A stretch of 64,000 nucleotides of DNA from Spisula solida. Taxonomy: Eukaryota > Mollusca > Bivalvia > Venerida > Mactridae. Below are positions 12,044 to 23,500 of the stretch, piece by piece. The notes under the pieces are model-generated. The model ran no database searches. It had not been told where the DNA came from and saw only the letters and a list, made by a program, of their open reading frames with translations. The first letter of the stretch is position 1; each line of letters starts with the position of its first letter. The DNA lies in assembly GCA_947247005.1 (NCBI GenBank), contig OX365954.1, positions 326,001 through 390,000 of the forward strand, in the 5' to 3' direction. The translations under genes were made by a program, and so were the position numbers.

Positions 12044-13959
12044 AATGTTGATACAGAACATGATAAATAATAATAAATATGCATGCTAATAATTCAACCA
12101 AATATTCTGTATCTTTGCCAGTGTAGCATAAATTGCCCTTAACTGAACAAAGAGTTGATTCTAACAAAAAAACTAAATGTACTGTAATAAAGTAATAGAA
12201 TGATCAGAAAAAAAGAAAACTATACATAGAATTTTGCCAAATTTGTGAAATAATTAAAGTCAAAATAAGAAGCAAATTGAAATTTTAAACTTCAAATTAC
12301 ATTAAATTATTACAGTCCATAATCATACATTATTTCTTCAAATTTTAGTAAATAATTGTCCAGACAAAAACAGGTTAAAATTTTGTAAATGCATACAAAA
12401 TGAGAAAAATATCTTATAGTTAGAGAAAATAATAACAACATGATAGCTAATATTCTAAAATAAATATAACCTAATTCACTTAACAATTTAATTTCAACCC
12501 AAAAATGCAAGATATCTAACACACTAAAGATATTGTTACAATAGTATACTGTGTTGTATTTCCAAGGCCATGAAAATACATTTCTATTTAAATAATATAA
12601 ACAAATAAATATTTTTCTTACCAATGTTATGCAAAATTTTATCCAATATTTGTAATATTCCTTAAACAAGACTTAGTGCTCTCAAATATGTGTGTATCAA
12701 TATCATGATCTTATCACTGACTGTTGCTGAGTCAAGACATGTATTAATAGATTTATAACACCCATCAAACTAGAAAAAACACCAGTAGCTGTCAAGCAAA
12801 GGGGAGATAATCCGTAAATCTTTAACAATTACTGAATACAAAAGTGTGTTTTATATCACAATTATCTCAGTAACACTATGTAATCCACTTGTGTAATATA
12901 TCAAGTAGGGTAAGAATAGTGTCAGCCAGAGTGGACAAGCTTTCACCATATACCTGTATACATTATACAATACAACTAGATTATAAACTTTTAACAGTCT
13001 ATCAGGGAGTTATCTAACATTATGACACACTTGTGACAGAGTTATGTCACATTGCCCATTATTGACTTAAGGCTGTCCATATGTCAATGTAAGAGATGTT
13101 CTGATTGGCTCAATTTTCTCTCTTTACTATAATATAGTGAAACATGCTGCAGGGGTCATCTAGTACAAGTAAACTTCAAAATGACCAGTTCATAATCTAA
13201 AGTGATATCAAATTGAAGTGAACTTTGAAAAGCCAACAATAAAAGCTAGTAATATCATGAATTATATGAGTAGCAATGTGGACATCCCGGGGTAATTAAT
13301 GATATATGAACTATAAAATATTACCCAGGGATCCAATAACATGATACATAGAATGTAGATAACACCGGTAATATATATTCGTACATTCTCATGTGGTGGG
13401 CAGCTTGTAAGAACATTGTACCGGTATTTCGCTGGATTTAGAATGTATAAAAGTGTTCCGTTTCCATCAATAGGAAAAATGGAATCAACCCAATTTCCAT
13501 AATCCATAATGGTGAATGTATGAAAGAGCCTAACTGGTCTAACTTATTTGTATTCATTAGAACTATATTTTTCACTTTTGTGCCGTTTTTCAACCATTAT
13601 TCAGTCAGGAATACGCAACGTAAGAAATTATCATTCGGCCAAAATGCGCCTTTACATTACTTCGAACATCATGAGCATGTTGTATAGAGTAAGCTAAGTC
13701 AATAATGCATGTGTAATACTTAATGCTACCATGATAATAAACCAAAATCTGAAAGTCAAATTCCTCCTAATTCTCTTAAAACCGATTTAAACCTTAAAGA
13801 TATTCCTGGCCCATATTTTACATCAATGAACGACAAAAAACACATTTCAAACAGTTAATTCATCACTTAATAGGCAGAATGAAACAATAAAATCAAAAGA
13901 AAATTGCTTGCAAGTAACAGAAAAAATAATTTAAATATTCGTAAAATTAAAAAAACTGG
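12044..13959. other. Non-coding stretch
   Basis: Very AT-rich to about 12700. A minus-strand open frame starting at 13507 (MDYGNWVDSIFPIDG...) has no good donor and is not called. A CpG-containing zone starts near 13960. Confidence 0.35.
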
Positions 13960-14157
13960 CAGTTTTTTTAAGTGGCGGAAATTGCCGAGGTAACACGACG
14001 AGGCTCCGGACATTACCGATTCGAGAATCATGTGACCCACCGAACATGAATATTAATGAGATTTCATACACAACAAAAATGGCGGATGATCTGACAACAA
14101 AAAGCCAGTTGTGACGGAATCTGCTAAGAAAAGAAAGAACCATGCTTATATGCGGGA
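13960..14157 (+). promoter_or_regulatory. Probable promoter and 5' leader of gene B
   Basis: CpG dinucleotides are noticeably denser here than in the surrounding AT-rich DNA (GTGGCGG, GCCGAGG, CACGACGAGG, CTCCGG). An AAAATGGCGG motif at about 14077, like the YY1-type element of many animal first exons, lies at the right place for a leader. The transcription start was not located. Confidence 0.35.
14079..14157 (+). other. Gene B, putative first (5' UTR) exon
   Basis: The segment ends at a GTAAGG donor (GACATTG|GTAAGG). It contains an upstream ORF of 11 codons starting ATGGCGGATGAT and ending TGA. If spliced to 16469, the frame of the main start codon hits a TGA at the junction, so translation of gene B should start at 16482. 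The 5' limit is not known. Confidence 0.35.
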
Positions 14158-14646
14158 CATTGGTAAGGCCTATGTCCATATCGGGAGATGATTCATTTGA
14201 TGGAAACACTGGAAAAGTCGATTGTCGCTGAAGTCCGACGCGAACTTCGTCAATGATCTCTGATTGACAGTGACAGGTAGCGAAAACAAAATTCGTCTTA
14301 TTTAAATTGTGAGATGCATGTCCAGTATCAACGTAACGGCTCATATGTATATATTTGTTTACTTCAGCAATATTGTACTATACAAGTGCTCTATATATAC
14401 ATGTATCGCTTTGAAAATTAAACGAACCAGTGCCGTCCTTGGCAATTTCGTACCCGACGCTTGATCACTGATCAGACTCTTTATCTCATGGACTTCAAAT
14501 TTCTCAATTCACTTGTTTTTTCGAAATAAGTTTTTTTATAAATTTATTATAACCTGACTGTATGTTTATTCATGGAATTATATGTGATTATTCATTTATG
14601 TCCATGGTTTATTTAAGGAATGCCTTTATTTTAAGACTGAGATAAA

Positions 14647-14798
14647 ATTCAGGCCTCAACAAATATTTTAAAAAGCACTCGTCCTGCAATATTGACAAAG
14701 AAGAAAACCCCAAAACCTTACTAGTCCTGCTATATGAATAAAGAAGGAAGATATTGTGCAGGACGAGCAGACGAGTGGATTCATTGAGGCCTGAAATT
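14647..14798. mobile_element. Fold-back MITE with TTCAGGCCTCAA ends
   Basis: The left end TTCAGGCCTCAACAAAT and an inner CACTCGTCCTGCAATATT are mirrored at the right end (…GTCCTGCACAATATC and TTCAGGCCTCAATGAAT in reverse complement). The 152-bp unit would fold into an imperfect hairpin. Single copy seen here. Confidence 0.6.
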
Positions 14799-14829
14799 GT
14801 CATGTAAATTTCTTTTGATTATAAAATAT

Positions 14830-15367
14830 GAAGTGGCTAGATGTCCGGTATCCGGACATCTGGAGTCTGGAGGTCCGGTAACCAGACGTCTAGACAATGC
14901 TTGTACTCATTTTTCTACTAACTCATTTTAAGATAATTTCTTGATGGATGGGTTGATCTTGCATATAACTTTATTGAGACGTTTGCAGAGTTTGTTGTAC
15001 TGTCGGCGTGTCTGTGTAAAAGAAACCCAAATACTATGTGTGGTACCCCTCTAGACTTTAAGTCCTTCTAAACGTGTATTAGTTCTCGCGTCACTTGTTG
15101 TCCAACACAGATTAATATTTTGTGTTTACGTGTAGGCCTAAAGAAACACTCCAGATCACTATTATTCACAGTCAATGATTATCAACATTTCTGTCAAATA
15201 CTATTAAACCTTGACAACAAGGTAAACACTTGTTTATGTCATGGAAATTCTTGACACAACATAAAATATGTGGTTTATACATATGAAATAAGTTACCGGA
15301 CCTCTAGCCTGTACTACAAGTACAAGCATTGTCTTTAGATCCGGTAATCGGATCTCTAGCCACTTCC
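14830..15367. mobile_element. MITE-like element with 10-bp target duplication
   Basis: Inverted ends GAAGTGGCTAG and CTAGCCACTTCC extend imperfectly for about 50 bp with repeated TCCGG motifs and a shared AGACAATGCTTGTACT block. The 10-bp TATAAAATAT is present directly on both sides (14820-14829 and 15368-15377), marking the insertion. The 538-bp interior shows no reading frame of note. The superfamily is uncertain; target duplications near this size occur in Mutator-like elements (9-10 bp) and hAT/P elements (8 bp). Confidence 0.75.
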
Positions 15368-15837
15368 TATAAAATATGAAAACAAATCGCCATATGATAT
15401 AGGCCTATTATCAGTAACAGGATTCTGAAGAACATTCATATATTTCAGACTTGATGAGCAACTATTGAGCAAATTGTTACTACTACCCTGACTCTGAGTC
15501 ATCTATTCCAACAGTTCAAGCAGTCACCCTGTTCCATGTGGCCTTCAAAACCTAACACAGGCAACACCAGGTTCAATGGCTTATAAAACTACAGTAGGAC
15601 AGGCACTATGTAACCTGCCTGTATCAGAAATATCTCCTGCATTAGACAGAAGTTGGTCATAACTTGGTGGTTCATAAAAGCTGGAACCGAATAGTTATTC
15701 ATCCCAGATAAAAGGTATTTATTTGTTGTTTGTTTCATTCGAAGGTTGCATAATTGGTCAATTGGATAAAATGTATCCTTAATTATAATGTGTTTGAATG
15801 TTATATGTTAAATCGACTAATTATGACCCAACCCATC

Positions 15838-15990
15838 TTTGAAGAGGCTGTATATATTATATTGCTTTGCACATGACGATCAGTCGGTCGGTAGACCAAA
15901 TTGTTTTTCCATTCAATAACCTAAGAACGCTCTGGTGAGTGTGACCTTCACCATTTCTGACTATTGGGCTGCCATGGGGGCATATGTGTC
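15838..15990 (-). repeat. Truncated copy of the 29.5-kb interspersed repeat
   Basis: The reverse complement shares the order CATATG.CCCCATGG…, AGGTCACA, TCGGTCTACCGACCGACTG-like and GCAAAGCAATATA blocks with 29512-29770. Confidence 0.5.
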
Positions 15991-16114
15991 TCTTGTGTTA
16001 TTTTAATTTTCCAACACATTATGTTTAAGAGAAAAATGTCCATGTGTACTGGCTTCATAAATGGATAAGAAATATTTCACAATTTTATGTTCCACTGGTA
16101 CCTTTAAAGTGAAT

Positions 16115-16428
16115 TCAGCAACTTCTCCACATGTGGAGAAAAATTCAACCAGGAATCCACAACCTCCACATGTGGAGGAAAATGAACATTTATGTCATGG
16201 AAGTGTATGACCTGTCGCTTCTGGAATAGAACCAGCACTTTTGGGTTTGGATTTCATCTCACTAACCTAGCCTAGGGACCACTGAAATAGTTCTTATTCT
16301 ACCTTTCCTCTAACGACAATATCATAATGATTACAAACTTATTTTACATCAATTGATGGAAACTGCATTACAATAGCATTATGTGACATTTTTTTCCCTC
16401 CACAATCCACATGTGGAGAAGTTGCTGA
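16115..16428. mobile_element. MITE with CAGCAACTTCTCCACATGTG termini
   Basis: A 23-bp perfect terminal inverted repeat (TCAGCAACTTCTCCACATGT plus GGA) bounds a 314-bp unit. An extra internal CCTCCACATGTGGAGG palindrome lies at about 16159-16174. The right end lies only about 40 bp upstream of the gene B exon at 16469, inside its acceptor region. Confidence 0.75.
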
Positions 16429-16468
16429 TACAGAATATATTGAAAAGATACCAAATATTCTTTTTCAG

Positions 16469-16525
16469 AGACAAGTCAGAAATGTCGGATGAAGAAACAA
16501 TCCAGTCTGATGAAAGCAGTTCAGG
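16469..16525 (+). CDS. Gene B, start-codon exon (117-residue unrecognised protein)
   Basis: The exon follows TATTCTTTTTCAG and ends at GTAATG. Translation is placed at ATG 16482-16484 (context CAGAAATGTCG), because the frame is closed directly upstream. The five coding exons (16482-16525, 17094-17182, 17481-17517, 18368-18448, 20038-20140) join with phases 2, 1, 2, 2 and total 354 bp, which is 117 residues and a stop. The protein has an acidic, Ser-rich N-terminus (MSDEETIQSDESSSG), a helical hydrophobic middle (LVLSCQQIYLLLYQIHF, then NLLAAVNLNMNL) and a basic C-terminus (RVWNKKSGRWTVHAKKVLK). No signal peptide. The middle vaguely recalls a helical-repeat (armadillo-like) segment, but I do not recognise the family and assign no function. 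Confidence 0.6.
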
Positions 16526-17093
16526 GTAATGACGTTCATTCCACCACAGTTCATTCTTACTTTGCTAAGTTATCTCAATTATAAATGTTCAGTTCAAATA
16601 AATAAAGACTTCAAAATAGAAGTTACCTTATTAGATAAGTGTCAAATATCACAATCTTGAACATGTTGCTATGAAAATATCATATGTTGTTTGAGCTGGG
16701 TCATTCAGCATGGACATTCCGATGATCAGCCCCAGACTGATTGGTCTAATAGCTGAATGATTCAGCTTCTGAAATTCTGCATGCTGAAATCATTTCGTTC
16801 GACAGCTGGGTCTTGGGCGGATCATATTCTGGTATGTGTGTTGGGCATTGTGCCTTTTATGTTTTTTGTTCTCGGCTGGTTGGATTGAGTGTTGCCAGTG
16901 TCTGACTTTTTGCCTTCCAGGTTAAATACTGATTTTCAATTTCTGGTAGAAAGTGTTTTTGTCTGAAAGTCATGGAAACATTAAGTTATGAATAAGGTCA
17001 TGGAAACTTGAATTTTACGTTACATATGTTGCTATTTTAGTCTTATAATTACGGAAACATTAATTGAGAAATTCTTTTTGGTGTTGTTTTCAG

Positions 17094-17182
17094 TGTTTCC
17101 ATTGATATCACTCTACATGAATCTAACTATGATGATTGGATGATGCTGAGTATGAACCTAGTTTTGTCTTGTCAGCAAATCT
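17094..17182 (+). CDS. Gene B, coding exon 2
   Basis: The acceptor is GTGTTGTTTTCAG and the donor CT|GTAAGT. Phase 2 in and phase 1 out; the only frame open across it continues from the start exon. It encodes SIDITLHESNYDDWMM and the hydrophobic LSMNLVLSCQQI. Length and codon content look coding. Confidence 0.65.
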
Positions 17183-17480
17183 GTAAGTATAAGTGTCTGT
17201 AATGTATTGGGGGTCATATTGTTAACAATGTCTCAGACGTTTATGTAACGGTCAGAATTCTTGAGTCAATTGTCCACCAGTTCTAACTTGCTCTACAACA
17301 AACAACTGAATACTTCTCTACTTGTTAAAGACGTGCATGTAATCTATGTGATAAAACACAATAACATGTCTGCCAAGCATTCAAAAGCATAAGGTGACAA
17401 GTTAATGCTCTGTCGATGTGCATATCATGTACTGAATTTTTTTTTGATATTGTATTAACCTCAACCTTTCATGATAGTAG

Positions 17481-17517
17481 ATCTGCTGCTCTATCAGATA
17501 CACTTTGATAGGTCCAA
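17481..17517 (+). CDS. Gene B, coding exon 3 (small)
   Basis: The exon lies after TTAACCTCAACCTTTCATGATAGTAG without the surrounding sequence showing any other open link. It encodes LLLYQIHFDRS. The donor is either GTGAAG at 17518 or GTCCAA at 17512; both leave phase 2, and I chose the first as closer to consensus. It is the only segment found that converts phase 1 (exon 2) to phase 2 (exon 4). It is the weakest of the gene B exons. Confidence 0.45.
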
Positions 17518-17734
17518 GTGAAGTTGATACTCAAAACAATGTATACATGTTTGAAAATATGTTTAGCTCACTCTATCATGATGGACAGTTCTATATTTTT
17601 GGTTGAAAAAAACCCCAGAATTTTGTTAGTGGACTAGAGATATAGTGAATCATTTCTGGTTTTCATGCAAAGAATCAAACAGATGCATACAAGTTGTGGT
17701 AATGGTTTATTATTTTCCTTTACTAAATCCAAGG

Positions 17735-18195
17735 TTTGCTCAGGCCTTTAAAAGTCCTTGAATTTGGTTCAAACTTTGAAAAGTACTTGAAGTGCTACCT
17801 TAAAAAATGTCTAAATGGTACTTGAATTCAACTGATAATCCTTGAATTCAGACAAATGGCTTTGAATATCCATTGAAGTTTATGGATGTTGACAAAATGG
17901 CACATCATCTGTGTAAAAAATGAACGAGACACTCTTTTTTCTCAAAAATTTAATGTACAAAATGTATGGGTGCAAATGTCACTGGAAATTAATCGTAATA
18001 TTAAATTGAAACCAATAAGGTATTCTTGTGTGTGATGTCACTAGAAAAAGTGTCTAAAATTGCAGTGCATAATGACATTTTTGTACCATTGAACCTTTGT
18101 AAATGTTTGAGAAAATGCCTTGAAAATACATAGTTTGTCTTGAAAAAATCCTGGGATAGTCCTTGAATTTTGGTGAGAGAATTTTGCAGGAACCA
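17735..18195 (+). repeat. Interspersed 'CCTTGAAAAGTCCTTGAAT' repeat, copy 1
   Basis: The unit runs from 'AAGGTTTGCTCAGGCCTTTA' to 'GGAACCATCAAAT'. It matches the unit at 23052-23500 in order: AGTCCTTGAATTT near the start, AAGTACTTGAA, GGTACTTGAATT, then CCTTGAATTTTGGTG near the end. Both are on the plus strand. It lies in an intron of gene B. Class unknown. Confidence 0.65.
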
Positions 18196-18367
18196 TCAAA
18201 TCATTCTGTAGTTTGTTCTGTATGTTCCACACTTGATTCAGTTAAGTTTATCTTGCTTATATAATTTGTATGCAAATGTTTTTTTTTCATATTTCAGGAG
18301 TTCAGCAGATTTTGAATACATAAAACTATTGCTCTAAAAGGCTCTTATATTCTCCACCTGTGTTCAG

Positions 18368-18448
18368 ATGTAGGAACCTTCTGGCTGCTGTAAACCTTAA
18401 TATGAATCTGGGTAGAGAATGTATTATCAATGAAGATGGGATACAAAG
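18368..18448 (+). CDS. Gene B, coding exon 4
   Basis: The acceptor is CTCCACCTGTGTTCAG and the donor AAAG|GTATGA. It enters and leaves in phase 2. It encodes CRNLLAAVNLNMNLGRECII and NEDGIQ. The frame extends open to the left of the acceptor (from about 18325), so an upstream acceptor at 18298 is possible, but it would break the frame. Confidence 0.6.
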
Positions 18449-20037
18449 GTATGATTCATCATTGTAATCATCAACTGTCTAAATGACTGCAAAATCAGGA
18501 TCAGGATTATTGCAGTCTTCCTATAGTGTCAATTTAATTGTGTTATTGTCATCAGGAAGCAAAACTATTTTAAAGTATAAGTCTAGGGATCACAAATACA
18601 CCAGCATAAGTTAAATCATGTGCTGTACCAAGCTTAGTGTTTGATCTCTAGCTAATTTAGAGGGGGACCCAGCATGCACCCCCTAAAATCTGTGGAGTCT
18701 ATGCAATTTGTCATATTTTTGCTCGCTTGGGTGGTTATCTATTTATTCCCTTATTTATGGATATAATGAACTACATGTAAGTGTGGCTCAGTTGGCGTTT
18801 GTGTGCTGGCTGTGCTTTTCAATGATCTTTTTGAAACTCTCACGTACATAATGTAGGTTTCAGTACTATTGTTAATTGCATTGACATGTTCAAGGTCTGA
18901 TCAGTCAAGATGTGTCGAAAATCTGGTAAAGAAATGTCAAGATAGAATCTACATGCGCATGAAAATGTCTGACAATTGATAAAATTCTAGTAAATGTAAG
19001 GAATAAAATTGGCTTGAATTTGTAATAAACCTGCCCAATTGCATTCAAAAGACAGTATGTACACACAAGAATGCTGCAGATATAACCAGCGTTTTCAAAA
19101 ATCCCCGGGAAACCAAAACCCCTCTAGTTGCTGGATCTCCACTTCACAAACAAAAGTGATGCCATCAAAGGGTATGCTGTTCAGATAAGCATTGCATTTT
19201 TCTAGGTGACTTCGACATGTATATATCAAGTCAATTAGTGTAATCTGGGCTATGCTGCTAAAATATGAGTAATTATTTTTCTTGCTTGCTTCGCTAGCAT
19301 TAGGAACATCTTCAATGAATCTTATCAAGGGGACAATGAGTTTTTTTTTGGTAGTTACCTGAGAAAACTATGATGTTTTCCCAGTGAATATTCCAGAGTA
19401 ATGAGTATGTGGGGCATGTTACTCAGATAATCAATGCATTAAGTCTTGCTAATTCGCTTCCAGTCACACTATCATTTCATTGTATCAATTTATGTTATCT
19501 AGTATCGAACGTGTATGTGGGGCATGCTGCTCAAATAATAATGCATTTTTTCTTCCTCGCATAATCATTTTTCTAAAAGATAGAGAATGAGGTTGTATGA
19601 CATACTGCTCAGATAAACAGTTTTTTTCTAGCACGCTTTCTTGGGGGGGGGGTGAGTTAAATACATGTACAAGTGATCCCTCCCCTTCAACACCTTATCC
19701 TGTATCCGCTCCTGTTGATGAGTTGGGTACCCATCTCTTTACCCAAACATTGTGAATTTTAGCCCTGCAATAGTGTTTTAGCCTCAAACTAAAAGTTATA
19801 ATCATATGAAGTGATTGATAATCCACTGACCATGATCCCAGGTGTGAAGGTTAATGACACAACAAAGGTTTCCTATGAAAAATTAAGCAAAGGCTTGAAA
19901 AGCAAACTTTTAACTTATTTAGGTGTCACTCGAATAGTTCTCAACAAACACATATCGGACATAATCCCATTCACTGCTTAGCTAACAGTGACTGATTTGT
20001 ATGTTACATTAACCGATACTGTATTACAACATTTCAG
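18449..20037. other. Last intron of gene B
   Basis: No other exon seen. A poly-G run lies near 19644-19653. A minus-strand open frame at 19095-19328 has no splice support. Confidence 0.5.
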
Positions 20038-20140
20038 GTTACAAAGGGTATGGAATAAGAAAAGTGGGAGGTGGACAGTACATGCAAAGAAGGTACTGAA
20101 GACATACGATTATGCTCATGGCATTTTGAACAGAGACTGA
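20038..20140 (+). CDS. Gene B, last coding exon
   Basis: The acceptor is ATTACAACATTTCAG. The phase-2 frame continues from exon 4 for 33 codons: LQRVWNKKSGRWTVHAKKVL, then KTYDYAHGILNRD and TGA at 20138-20140. The basic C-terminus could be a nuclear or nucleic-acid contacting tail; that is inference only. A 3' UTR of about 100 nt leads to AATAAA. Confidence 0.65.
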
Positions 20141-20223
20141 GTGCTGAAAAATGACAAAACTGGCATTAATGACTTAAGGCTGATTTTGACACACCTTGCT
20201 CCACCTTGAGCCAAACTCTACCA

Positions 20224-20229
20224 AATAAA
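20224..20229 (+). terminator. Polyadenylation signal of gene B
   Basis: AATAAA lies 84 nt after the stop and is followed within 15-30 nt by a GT-rich run (AGTGTTTTTGTAAATTTTG). Confidence 0.55.
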
Positions 20230-20817
20230 TCTTGTAGGAAAGTGTTTTTGTAAATTTTGAACTTTGCTAAAATGACTATGTAACATTTGCTGGGTCCATA
20301 GGTGTGAAAACTTGGCCAATGTCCATGGGTATCTGAAAGTGTTAAAGTATGTCTTAGTTCTTACACTTTTGATTCAGGTACACATTATAATTAGATGACA
20401 TGTATAGATTGTTTCTAACATGCATTAGACTTTGCTTGATGTAAGACTATGTTCTTGTAGATTATATCTGACAGAGGTATTAAAGTTATGCATGTACATG
20501 CAATCAATATTTGTACCATGCTAACCATACCAATTAGTAATTCTCGCTGTAAAACCTTTACTTTTCACGAGGGATAGATTTATGTTTATTTTGAGGTCGA
20601 ACTCTACTATGAAATATAATCTCCTGCTATTAATTAACCTTCCAATACACCTAGAGTATTCCAGCATTTTATTTGTAATCCACAACGAAATTTCATTTTC
20701 AAGAATTCCACGGAATTTGATGCCTGCAAAAATAGGTTGTTTTACAGTATTAGTAAGTGTATTTGCACAGTGTTTATTTGTAAAAAACATATCAGTGGAT
20801 GTGTACGAGTCTTATCA
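20230..20817. other. Intergenic, nothing supported
   Basis: Overlapping open frames on both strands near 20520-20850 have no start, splice or composition support. Confidence 0.35.
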
Positions 20818-20820
20818 GTT

Positions 20821-21790
20821 GGCGAGTGCTATCAGTGTTCATTATGTATGAGTGCTATTGGTGTACGATTTGTATGAGTGCTATCAGTGTACGATATGTA
20901 TGAGTGCTATCAGTGTACGATATGTATGAGTGCTATCAGTGTACGATATGTATGAGTGCTATCAGTGTACGATATGTATGAGTGCTATCAGTGTTCATTA
21001 TGTATGAGTGCTATCGGTGTACGACTTGTATGAGTGCTATCAGTGTATGATATGTATGAGTGCTATCAGTGTACGATATGTATGAGTGCTATCAGTGTAT
21101 GATATGTATGAGTGCTATCAGTGTATGATATGTATGAGTGGTATCAGTGTATGAGTGCTATCAGTGTATGATATGTATGAGTGCTATCAGTGTATGATAT
21201 GTATGAGTGTTATTAGTGTACGATATGTATGAGTGCTATCAGTGTATGATATGTATGAGTGCTATCAGTGTATGATATGTATGAGTGCTATCAGTGTATG
21301 ATATGTATGAGTGCTGTCAGTGTATGATATGTATGAGTGTTATTAGTGTATTATGTGTATGAGTGACATCAGTGTATGATGTGTATGACTATGAGTGATA
21401 TCAGTGTATGACTATCAGTGCTATCAGTGTATGTTATGTATGAGTACTATCAGTGTATGTGTGATATCAGTGTATGACTATGAGTGATATCAGTGTATGA
21501 TATGTATGAGTGCTATCAGTGTATGACTATGAGTGATATCAGTGTATGATATGTATGAGTGATATCAGTGTATACGTGATATCAGTGTATGAGTGCTAAC
21601 AGTGTATAAGTGATATCAGTGTATTATGTGTATGAGTGATATCAGTGTATGATGTGTATGACTATGAGTGATATCAGTGTATGATGTGTATGACTATGAG
21701 TGATATCAGTGTATGATGTTTATGACTATGAGTGATATCAGTGTATAATGTGTATGACTATGAGTGATATCAGTGTATGATATGTTTTAG
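20821..21790. repeat. 26-bp minisatellite, decaying to the right
   Basis: The unit is GAGTGCTATCAGTGTACGAT plus ATGTAT. It is regular from 20821 to about 21340. After that, units are lost or extended (GTGATATCAGTGTATGATGT with inserted GTATGACTATGA) and the period becomes irregular. Confidence 0.95.
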
Positions 21791-23051
21791 TTCTATTAGT
21801 GGATGTGTACGATTGCTTTCAGTGAATGTGTATGAAATTCATGTCGTCCATCATTTCAAGTCATGCTTATTTTCTTTAGTATGTTTGAGAATTGCATTTT
21901 CCTTTTTATGCATATACTTATTTATAGAATATTATAGATTATGACCAATGAATCTTGAGATGTTTCTATGTGCAATTGCTTGTAAATACACGTTTTGTAC
22001 TATAAAATTGGTTTATATTATGATATGATTATTGTTGTACAGTGTTTGTTACACTAATAGTACAGTCAAACATGTGTGAAAGACAACCTGCGAACAAAGA
22101 CCACAATTTTATTTCTAATCAAACCATTTTCAAGGTTATTTAAAACCTGAGACTACCTTTCAATGGAGACACTTGCCGTTACAACAGATGGTCATTACAC
22201 AGGTTTGACTGTATAGTTACTGAAGTTTATAAAACTGCTATGTGCAGGGGGCTTATGTTCGTATAAACCACATTACATGGAAATGGTCTGTAAAGATAAT
22301 CAAAAGCATCAGGAATTAAGGTTACCAGGTACAGGGGTGTCAATTTTCCTGATTTATCCGGAATTCCGAATTTATCATTCCTGAAAGAGCAATGGTTTCT
22401 GGCCAAAATAAAGTTATTTGATCAAAATATTTCAAGAAATAGCAAAGTTATGGTAGATTAAGTCTGCTCTGAAGAACGAAATACGATCTGAGTTAATTAT
22501 GTAACAATGTCATCAAGGCCTCTTGTTTGACAAAAATGGTTGGCCGCATATGATTTTCCTGATCTTAAATTTGGTCCCTGCAGGTATAATTCCATAGAAA
22601 ACAGGTAGAATACATTTAATATTTCGATAATGCATTTTGATTTACATTTTGTCTGCCATAAATTATAATGACTATCTTAAAGGACCACTTTCTCGTCTTG
22701 TGGATTAACACAATAAACACCATAGAAAATGTCAGAATTGAACTAGGAAAAAGTAACAGTACACAACAATTTTATCATTCACACAAATTTGTATTTCAGA
22801 GAGAACAAATATTTTTTACATAAAATTCACTCACAATCGCTACTTCATTGTATTCAAACAATTTCCTGATGGTAATTTATCTTACACAAATACAAATGCA
22901 ACATATCCAAAGAAATAAAGCTCATTTGGTATTAAGAAAACTAAGTACACTACAAAGGCAATGCATTTAGGAATTTTAGATATAAAAACATAATCACCAA
23001 CTGTCATTAGGTTAAAATTTACCACAGATAGATAAAGCATGAACTAACATC
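21791..23051. other. Intergenic, nothing supported
   Basis: AT-rich. Around 22330-22580 there are GATTTTCCTGATC-like repeats, but I could not bound an element. Confidence 0.35.
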
Positions 23052-23500
23052 AAGGTTCGCATAGGCCTTGAAAGGTCCTGGAATTTAGTTTCAACCTTGA
23101 CAAGTACTTGAAAAAAAAATTAAGTGCTGCCTTGAAAAAATGGTACTTGAATTTAAGGGGAAAACCTTAAACATAGGCAAACAGCCTTGAATATACAAAT
23201 ATGTATGTAAGTGTATGTATGTCATAATGACACAATATCCGCATAACAAATGATGCAGAAACAGTCTTTTTCTTGAAAATTAAAATTGTGTAAATGTATA
23301 ATTGCGAGTGTGAGACATGAAGTGCTAAGCAGCAGTTATGATCAAAAATAATTTTCATTTATCCGACACAACGAGTCGAAATTGTTCAGTTTTACCTGGG
23401 TAAATCTTTGGGAAAAGGCTTTGAAAATACAATTTCTACCATCGAAAAACCCTGGAAAAGTCCTTGAATATTGGTGTGAAAATTGTGTATCAACCATAAA
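23052..23500 (+). repeat. Interspersed 'CCTTGAAAAGTCCTTGAAT' repeat, copy 2
   Basis: Same family as 17735-18195, about 450 bp, same orientation. It ends near 'GTATCAACCATAAA'. Confidence 0.65.

Noticed and set aside
13262..13507. 81-codon minus-strand open frame MDYGNWVDSIFPIDG…
   Set aside because: Protein-like at the start, but only weak GTACAA or GTGTTA donors are present and the end is AT-rich. It does not join gene A convincingly.
13931..14344. 137-codon minus-strand open frame starting MSRYVDTGHASHNL
   Set aside because: It lies antisense to the probable leader exon of gene B, has no donor of consensus type, and its second half (RFRHNWLFVVRSS…) is the complement of the ATGGCGG leader. 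It is probably an open frame caused by CpG-rich promoter sequence, although a divergent first exon cannot be excluded.
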